Below are positions 57,221 to 64,000 of a stretch of 64,000 bases of DNA, one piece after another. The DNA is from Elephas maximus indicus (Eukaryota; Chordata; Mammalia; Proboscidea; Elephantidae): assembly GCF_024166365.1 (NCBI RefSeq), contig NC_064844.1, forward strand, positions 1,302,001 through 1,366,000, in the 5' to 3' direction. Below the pieces are notes generated by a model. That model saw only the letters and a list, made by a program, of their open reading frames with translations. It ran no database searches and had not been told where the DNA came from. Numbering within the stretch: position 1 is the stretch's first letter; every line of letters starts with the position of its first letter. Position numbers and translations under genes: made by a program.

Positions 57221-57480
57221 TAAATATTAAATCACACTGTGACATGCATCATAGGCAATCTGCTGAAGAGACTGCAAAGACAAAAAGGTTTCACCCTTCT
57301 GTATAGCCAGACAGATAAAATCCATTACATACCTGTTAATTGTCTTATCCTAAATATTAAATCACACTGTGACGTACATCATAGGCAATCTGCTAAAGAG
57401 ACTGCAAAGACAAAAAAAAACTTCACCCTTCTATATAGCCAGACAAATACAATCCATTACATACCTGTTAATTGTCTTAT
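57221..57480. repeat. 130-bp tandem duplication, two copies
   Basis: taaatattaaatcacactgt begins at 57221 and again at 57351, continuing through ataggcaatctgct[g/a]aagaga and ttaattgtcttatcc with only a few differences. Recent segmental slippage or unequal exchange. Confidence 0.95.
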
Positions 57481-58370
57481 CCAAAAGGGGGAAAAAAAAG
57501 CAAACAAAACTTTTTCTATCGTTTCAGCAATAGGGAGTTACATCTTGGAGCCAACCCCTTTGGCTTAAACTCCTACAGAGACAGGAAGACTTGGTGCTAT
57601 CCTCCTTTATGTTCCTATTTCAAAGAAATGCCTTCAAGGCCACCAAGAAAGACCTTCTTTGGATCAGAACTGGCCAAGAGGATTAAAAGGATTCACGTAT
57701 TTCTCAAAGAGTTAGAGAAAGCATTTACAAATCAAATTTTCTAAAGAAGAGGGGGGCGAGGGGAAGGTCTCTGTTTTTTTTGGCACCAGGGAAGTTTTTT
57801 AATTAAAAGTTTTTCTTAGATTTTATTTATCCTCATAATCCCAAATGTCAGAGCTGTAAGGGCAGACTGAGCACAGATGTTTAAGAATCGATTAGAAGGG
57901 TGAGAGACAGATAGGAATGGAAAATACTTTGTGTTTTTTCATATTCCACCTGCAGGAATTGATTGGTTTTAGGTGTTCCTTGAACTTAATGGTATTGTTG
58001 GTTCCATAGATTCAGTAGTGACGGAGAAATTGATGATGATTGAGAGAAAGGGGGTTAATTACTTGAATGAGGAAGAGAGACAAGATGAAATCCAGGGCAC
58101 AGGTGAAGGGCCACCAATTGGAATGGAGACTTTTCTTCTGTGGGTAAAAGAAGGAAGACAGAGTGGGTGGTTACAGATGCACAGAGCCCAGTATACTTGG
58201 TGGTACCAAGACGGGGTACTCAGTCAGATTGCCTTAAAAAAAAAATGAAGTATAAGGTGAAGGGCAGAAACTGAAAACATGGTCTCTGAGAGTGAAGTTT
58301 TAGAAGGTATACCTGGCTGTATTGAATCCCCATTTGAGATTTGTGGTCATAAATATCAGACCAGTCAGTT

Positions 58371-58884
58371 GTTAGGTGCTGTTGAGTCGGTTCTGACTCT
58401 TAGCGACCCTGTGCACAACAGAAGGAAACACTCCCCGATCCTGAGCCATCCTTAAAATCGTTGTTATGCTTGAGCTTATTGTTACAGCCACTGTGTCAAT
58501 CCACCTCATTGAGGGTCTTCCTCTTTTCTGCTTACTCTGTACTTTGCCAAGCATGATGTCCTCCTCCAGGGACTGATCCCTGCTGACAACACGCCCGAAG
58601 TATGGAAGACGCAGTCTCACCATTGTTCTAAAGAGCATTCTGGTTGTACTTCTTCCGAGACAGATTTGTTTGTTCTTGTGGCAGCCCATGGTATATTCAA
58701 TATTCTTTGCCAACACCACAATTCAAAGGCATCAATTCTTTGGATTTCCTTATTCATTGTCCAGCTTTCACATGCATAGGAGGCAATTGAAAACACCATG
58801 GCTTGGGTCAGGCGCACCTTAGTGTTTAAGGTCACATTTTTGCTTTTGAACCCTTTAAAGAAGTCCTTTGCAGAAGACCAGTCA
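58371..58884 (-). mobile_element. RTE/BovB-class LINE 3' fragment
   Basis: The minus strand encodes [20 protein letters not shown], then (frame change) ARNIEYTMG-like text, YFGRVVSRDQSLEEDIMLGK, KRGRPSMRWIDTVAVTI and RVAKSQNRL. Frame changes and stops make it a dead copy. It is 5' truncated. Confidence 0.92.
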
Positions 58885-59607
58885 GTACAATATTTCTTAC
58901 ATAGCCCAAGGAATAGCAATGAGCAATACTGTCTTGAAAAAGAAGACAAAAAGGTAGGAAAAGTTAGGTTGGATGGGAGGGAATATGTATAATACCTAAG
59001 CGTCTGAACCCGCACCTGTTCCCTAGGTGATCTCATCCATTCTCCTGATTTTACCCATGGACCCAGGACCATATATCCAGCCTGAACCTCTCCTTGGGCT
59101 TCAAACCCTTATATCCAGTTGTCTGCTAGACACATTCACTAGAAGTCCCGTAGGCATCCCAGCCTCAGCCTACCCAACATCTTCTCTCCTAAAGCTGCTC
59201 TTCCTCTCGTGTTTTCTGGGCTCAGAAACATAGGCTAAAACTTTGGAGCCGTCTCTGCCTCCTTTCGTTCTCACCACCCTCTCACCTACCCCATGATTTT
59301 ACCAGTCAAAGAGGAACCCGTTCGCTCTCACTACTGTCACTGCCCTTGTTCAAATCATTCCTACCCCCATGACATCCAGTCACCAAATCCTGCTGATTTT
59401 CCCAGTCAAATAGGAAGCCATTCCTGTTGTCTCGTGACTGCCACTGCCCTTGTTCAAATCATCATACCCCACCTGAACTATTAGAATACTCACCTATTAA
59501 CGTCTGTCTACATTTTTGCCCCCCCCCACAAAACCATTCAGACCTATTGTTGCTTGAGTCATCTGTATGAGCGCACTTCTGACCATATCACTCTCGTGCT
59601 TTAAAAC
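58885..59607. other. Old repeat-like sequence with a diverged local duplication
   Basis: The block c[c/t]actgcccttgttcaaatcat occurs near 59335 and again near 59440 in similar surroundings (ccagtcaaa[g/t]aggaa). Pyrimidine-rich and non-coding. Confidence 0.45.
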
Positions 59608-61790
59608 CATCAGCAGCATCCCGATCCAAATACCAACAGCTTGCTTTAATGAGATGGAAAAACTAGACATTAACTTTATATGGAGAGGAAAGAGGCCCTG
59701 GAGCAATAAAGCATTATTGAGGAGGAACTACAAAGTAGGAGGCCTCGTACTGCCTGACCTCAGAACCTACTATACAGCTGTGGTAGTCAAAATAGCCTGG
59801 TACTGGTACAATGACAGACACATTGACCAAAGAACAGAATTGAGAACCCAGATGTAAATCCATCTACCTATAGTCACCTGATCTTTCACAAAGGCCCAAA
59901 GTCCATTAAATGGGGGAAAAGACAGTCTTTTTAACAAATGTACTGGCAAAACTGGATGTCCATCTGTGAAAAAAAAAAATGAAACAGGACTCATATCTCA
60001 CATCATACACAAAAGCTAATTCAAAATGGGCCAAAGACATAAAACCAAAAACTATGAAGATGATAAAAAGAAAAATAGGGTCAGTGCCAGGGGCCCTAAT
60101 ATACATCATAAATGGAATACAAACCATAACTGACAATATACAAACACTGGAAGATAAGCTAGGTAACTGGGATTTTCTAAAAATTAAATGCTTATACTCA
60201 TCAAAAGAGTAAAAAGAGAACCTACACACAAAAAAGTTTTGGCTATGACAAATCTGACAAAGGCCTAATCTCAAATATCTACAGGAAACTCCAACACCTC
60301 TACCACAATAGGCAAATAAATAATCCAGTTTAAAAATGGGCAAAGGATATGAACAGACACTTCACCAAAGAAGGCATTCAGGCAGCTAACAGACACGTTA
60401 GGAAATGCTCTTGATCACTAGCTATTAAAAAATAATGCAAATCAAAACTACAATGAGATACCAACTCACCCCAACATTACTGGCACTAACAACAATGACA
60501 AAAAAAAACAATTGTTGGAGAGGCTGCAGGGATATTGGAACTCTTGCTCCACTGGTGCGAATGTAAAAATGGTACAACCATTTTGGAAAAAGATATGGCG
60601 CTCCCTTAAAAAGCTAGAAATAGAAATACCATATGCTCCAGCAATCCCACTCCTAAGAATACATTCTAGAGAAATAAGATCCATCACGTGAATGACATAT
60701 GCACACCTGTGTTCACTGCAGAGTTATTCACAATAGCAAAAAGATGGAAACAAGTGCCGTCAGTAGATGAATGGATAAACTGGCACATACAATGGAATGC
60801 TACGCAAAGATAAAGAACAATGATGAATCTGCAATGCGTGTCACAACATGGGTGAATCTGGAGGGCATTATGCTGTGTGAAATAATCACAAAACGGCAAA
60901 TACTATATGAGACCACTACTATAAAAACTCATGAAAAGGCTTACACACGTGAACAATCTGATGGTTACGTGGGAGGGGAGGGCTGGGGAGAAAACAATAA
61001 ATAGGCAATAGATAAGTGGTAACTTTAGCGAAGGGTAAGACAGTACACAAAACTGAGGAAGCCAGCACAGCTTGTCCAAGTCAAGGTCATGGAAGCTCCA
61101 CAGACACAAATTCCCTGAGGGATCAAATTACTGGGTTGAGGGCTGTGGGGACCATGGTCTTGGGGAACATATAGCCCAGTTGGCATAACATAGTTCATAA
61201 AGAAAATGTTCTACATCCTACTTCAGTGAGTAGCACCTGGGGTCTTAAAAGCTTATGAGCAGCCATTTAAAATAACATCTACTGGTCCCAGCCCACCTGG
61301 AGTAAGGGGAAATGAAGAAAACTAAAGACACAAGGGAAAGATTAGTCCAAAGGACTAACGGACCACAGCCTCCACGAGACTGTGTTCAGCGTAACTAGAT
61401 GGTGCCCAGCTACCACCACCAGCTGCTTTGACAGGAATCACAAAGGAGGGTCCCAGACAGTGCAGTAGAAAAACGTAGAACAAAATTCTCACTCACAAAA
61501 ATAAAACTAGACTTACTGCTCAGAGACTGGAGAAACCCCAAGAGTATGGCCCTGAGGTTCACCCTTCAACCAAAGATTAGACAGGTCCATAAAACGAGAC
61601 TAAAGGGGCACCCCAGCCCAGAGGCGAGGATGAGAAGGCAGGAGGGGTCAGGAAAGCTGGAATTGAGGAACTCAAGGTCGAGAAGGAGAGAGTTGACATG
61701 TGGGGTTGGCAACCAATGTCAGAAAACAATATATTATTGTTTAATGAGAAACTAGTTTGTTCCATAACCTTCATCTGTAGTGTGGTTGAA
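59608..61790 (+). mobile_element. L1 ORF2 3' part and 3' UTR, afrotherian type
   Basis: The degraded ORF2 carboxyl region includes EKLDINFIWRGKRPWSNKAL, GGLVLPDLRTYY and KIAWYWYNDRHIDQRTELRT, followed by a frameshifted SKWAKDIKPKTMKM segment. Further on are the usual L1 tail (aacagacacttcaccaaaga, aaaaagatggaaacaagtgc) and a long 3' UTR (ctggggtcttaaaagcttat, agactgtgttcagcg) ending near ccttcatctgtagtgtggtt. Multiple stops; inactive. Confidence 0.9.
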
Positions 61791-61894
61791 AAAGGTGTGC
61801 TGCTGTCACATATTTCGGCATATCTATGTGCTGGACTGGAAACACCCGTAAATACATGACTGTTTGTTTTACAATGAAGTCTCCACTGCAATTC

Positions 61895-62270
61895 TCTGGA
61901 GGAAAGGAAGTCTTTTAAATGATGCTGGGACAAATTTGGTATCCACATGGAAAAAAACCTGATACCAACCTCACAAGGTATCCAAGTTTATTTGAAAAAT
62001 ACCTAAGCGTGAGAGGTAAAATGATGAAACTTCTAGAAGAAAACAGAATACCTCCATAACCTTGGGACAGGCAAAGAGTTCTTGAACATAATACAAAAAG
62101 CGCTATGGACAATAAGATGGATAAATTTGGACTTAATTGAAATAAGCTTCTGTTCATAAAAAAAAAAAAAAAGCCTCCATTAAGAGAGTGAAAAGGGAAG
62201 CCATGTAATGGGAGAAGATTCTTGCACTACACACATCTGATAAAGAACTCTGGCATTCATGGAGATACTC
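61895..62270 (+). mobile_element. Second, older L1 ORF2 remnant
   Basis: aaaatgatgaaacttctaga, ttgggacaggcaaagagttc, gataaatttggacttaattg and atgggagaagattcttgcac follow the order of the L1 ORF2 end. An A(17) run interrupts it at about 62157-62173. Confidence 0.75.
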
Positions 62271-62690
62271 TGCTCAGATCTTCCTTCAGGACAGAATCTG
62301 CCTCAGCTTTTGAGCCAGGGCCACATGTTCCCTGGGAAGCACCTAGGCAGCTGTGAGCACAGGGGTGGCACAAGGGCTCACTCCAGTGCAAGGCTCCGTG
62401 AGCTGTCTTCAGGCTGACAGACTTTCTCAGAGCTGCACCTTAGTCAGATTCTGTTCCTACCCAGTTCTTTCTTTTCACAGGTGTCAGACCTTCATCTGAA
62501 GGCTTTCCCTACCTACTCTTTCTCTCTCTCCCCTTTGTCTTTCGTAAGGGTTACCACCAATAAATCTCTTGTACTTCTAATTCCTTATTGGCATCTGCTT
62601 CCCAGGAGCCCAACTGATACACTCATATCTACACTATTAATGTCTACAGATTATAAGATAGACAACCCAGTTTTTTAAACAGGCCAAAGA
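62271..62690. other. Unassigned interspersed repeat between L1 pieces
   Basis: Ends ccaataaatctcttgtactt then ctaattccttattggcatct and tcccaggagcccaactgata, a layout common to old mammalian LTR-like repeats. Family not determined. Confidence 0.4.
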
Positions 62691-63722
62691 CTTTACAAAG
62701 GGGAATACCCAAATGGAGAGTAAGCATTGAAAAGGTGCTCAGCACCATTGGACATCAAGCAGATGTGTATAAAATCCACAATGAGATTTCTCTACATCTC
62801 CATTAGACTGGCTAAAATTAAAAGGGCAATTCCAAGTACTGGTGAGAATGTGGAGCAAATGCAGTTCTTTTAAAATTTTGTGGGAATATAAATTGGTACA
62901 ACCATCTTGAAAAACAGAATACCTGCTGAAGCTAAAATACACATACCCTGTGACCCAGCAGTACTACTCTTGGGTATACGCTTGTCTTAGGCTCGGTTCT
63001 CTAGAGGAGCAAAATCAGTGAAGCTGTTGTGGAGGTCAGCAAGTCCATGGGTCAGGCAGCAGGCTGGAGACTTTGGACTCACATGGTTGCAGGGGCTGAC
63101 TAAATCCCCAAATCTGAGGGTCAAGTGTCAGGCTGCCGGCCCACAGGGTTGTGGGAGCTGGTTAATCCGAAATCTGCAGGTCAGGAGGCAGGTTGAAGGG
63201 TTCTGATGTCCCAACAACCAGAAATCAGAAGATGAGACGAGAACAGGATCAAGAGAACTGGCTTTGCCAGAACATTTGCTTTTATGTCATGAGTGCAGGC
63301 CACACCCTCAAGGAAACTCCTCTTCCAACTGATTGGTTGCTCACACCAGATCACAAAATGGGAGGTGATATGCAGTGTCTGCTAAACCACTGAGACTCAA
63401 CTAGCCAAGCTGACACATAACATTAACCATCACTACCCAACAGAAATAAGTGCTTACGTCCACCGAAAGATGGACCAAAGCATTGAAGGCACCTTTATTC
63501 ATTTTAGCCAAAAATTGGAAACATCAACCCTGCAGTGGATAAATAAAGTGCAGTATAGTCACACCATGGAATTCTCCCCAATAATGAAAAAATACACTGT
63601 TTCTACACAACAATATGCATGAGTCTCACAAACATAATTTTAAGTGGAAAAAGACACAAACAGTACATACTACTTGAAATATGAATGTATCAACTTCACA
63701 AACAGATAAAACTAATTATGGT
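62691..63722 (+). mobile_element. L1 3' fragment split by a 440-bp insertion
   Basis: The L1 sequence (gtgctcagcaccattggaca to gcagtactactcttgggtat) stops at about 62980 and resumes at about 63450 (ccgaaagatggaccaaagca to taagtggaaaaagacacaaa). The insert runs from cttaggctcggttctctaga to agctgacacataacattaac and is a separate repeat of unassigned family. Confidence 0.7.
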
Positions 63723-63724
63723 AA

Positions 63725-63815
63725 TGCTAGGTGCCATGGAGTTGATTTTGACTCGTAGCAACTCTACAGAGTAGAACTGCCCCATAGGGTTTTCTAGGCA
63801 GTAATCTTAGAGAGT
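63725..63815 (-). mobile_element. Truncated SINE
   Basis: ggtgccatggagttgatttt to gccccatagggttttctagg: the tail half of the SINE in minus orientation. Confidence 0.8.
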
Positions 63816-63857
63816 TCAGAATATTGGGTACTTTAAAAAAAAAAATTAGGGGTGGAT

Positions 63858-64000
63858 GAAAGAGCTCTAGTGAATAAGTGATTGACTGCTAACTGAAAGG
63901 TTGGCAGTTTGAACCCACAGCTTCTCCACAGGAGAAAGATGTGGCCGTCCGTTTCTTTAAAGATTACAGCCTGGAAGTAAAGGTCATGGAAGCTCTATAG
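63858..64000 (+). mobile_element. SINE, long variant, cut by the window end
   Basis: agagctctagtgaataagtg head, gttggcagtttgaacccaca B-box region, and gagaaagatgtggccgtccg insert. The remainder lies outside the window. Confidence 0.85.

Larger units (their letters stand above)
56261..58370. other. REL upstream flank, no gene recognised
   Basis: Includes a MIR3-like tract at 56545-56660, an L1 3' end (minus) at 56740-57060 and a 130-bp tandem duplication at 57221-57480. ORFs up to 137 codons have no recognisable domains. A REL-divergent noncoding RNA is known in human at this position, but no exon can be placed from sequence alone. Confidence 0.5.

Noticed and set aside
59567..59857. 96-codon plus-strand frame
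   Set aside because: L1 ORF2 carboxyl-terminal remnant, frameshifted and truncated.
56261..64000. Possible REL-divergent noncoding RNA
   Set aside because: Known by position in human, but no exon or splice structure is visible here, so not annotated.

Overview
The window is mammalian nuclear DNA, most likely from an afrotherian and probably an elephant or close relative. Two things point that way. First, it carries many copies of a tRNA-derived SINE with the head 'gccctggtggcgcagtggtt' and a 3' tail ending 'gtcgctatgagtcggaa...gactcgacggca'. Second, it carries several fragments of an RTE/BovB-class LINE with the same 3' tail. The species call is inference from repeat content.

The one gene present in full at coding level is REL (NF-kB subunit c-Rel), on the minus strand. 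I could place ten coding exons, from a 10-bp first coding exon at 55433-55424 to the stop codon at 16153-16151. All splice sites are GT-AG, every exon phase joins, and the total is 1779 nt (592 residues plus stop). The protein has an intact Rel homology domain with the RFRYKC DNA-binding motif, the RRPS phosphorylation motif, a KAKKQK nuclear localisation signal and a serine-rich transactivation tail. The short intron 8 (142 bp) has no counterpart of the Alu-derived optional exon known in human REL. At the left edge, on the plus strand, a 39-nt terminal exon ending in TGA fits the last exon of PUS10, which lies tail-to-tail with REL in other mammals.

Layout: 1-2029 PUS10 last intron and terminal exon; 2030-16150 region between the convergent genes (REL 3' UTR plus intergenic), with a 56-bp minisatellite of about 28 copies; 16151-20790 REL exons 10 to 5; 20791-40739 exons 4 to 2 and large introns, with a 40-bp minisatellite of about 30 copies in intron 3; 40740-55423 intron 1 (14.7 kb), with a 20-copy 102-bp array, a 21-copy 44/45-bp array, a 17-copy 49-bp GC-rich array and a GGTCACC-rich array next to the promoter; 55080-56260 CpG island and promoter with a kB site, GC boxes, an NRF1-type palindrome and CRE-like sites; 56260-64000 upstream flank, almost entirely repeats (RTE, L1, nested insertions, SINEs) with no supported gene.

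The most unusual property is the number of minisatellites at one immune transcription-factor locus. Several have internal higher-order structure, and one places 14 exact CACCTG E-boxes in 430 bp just inside intron 1. Long open frames inside these arrays are artefacts of periodicity. I found no evidence for a wholly new coding system.
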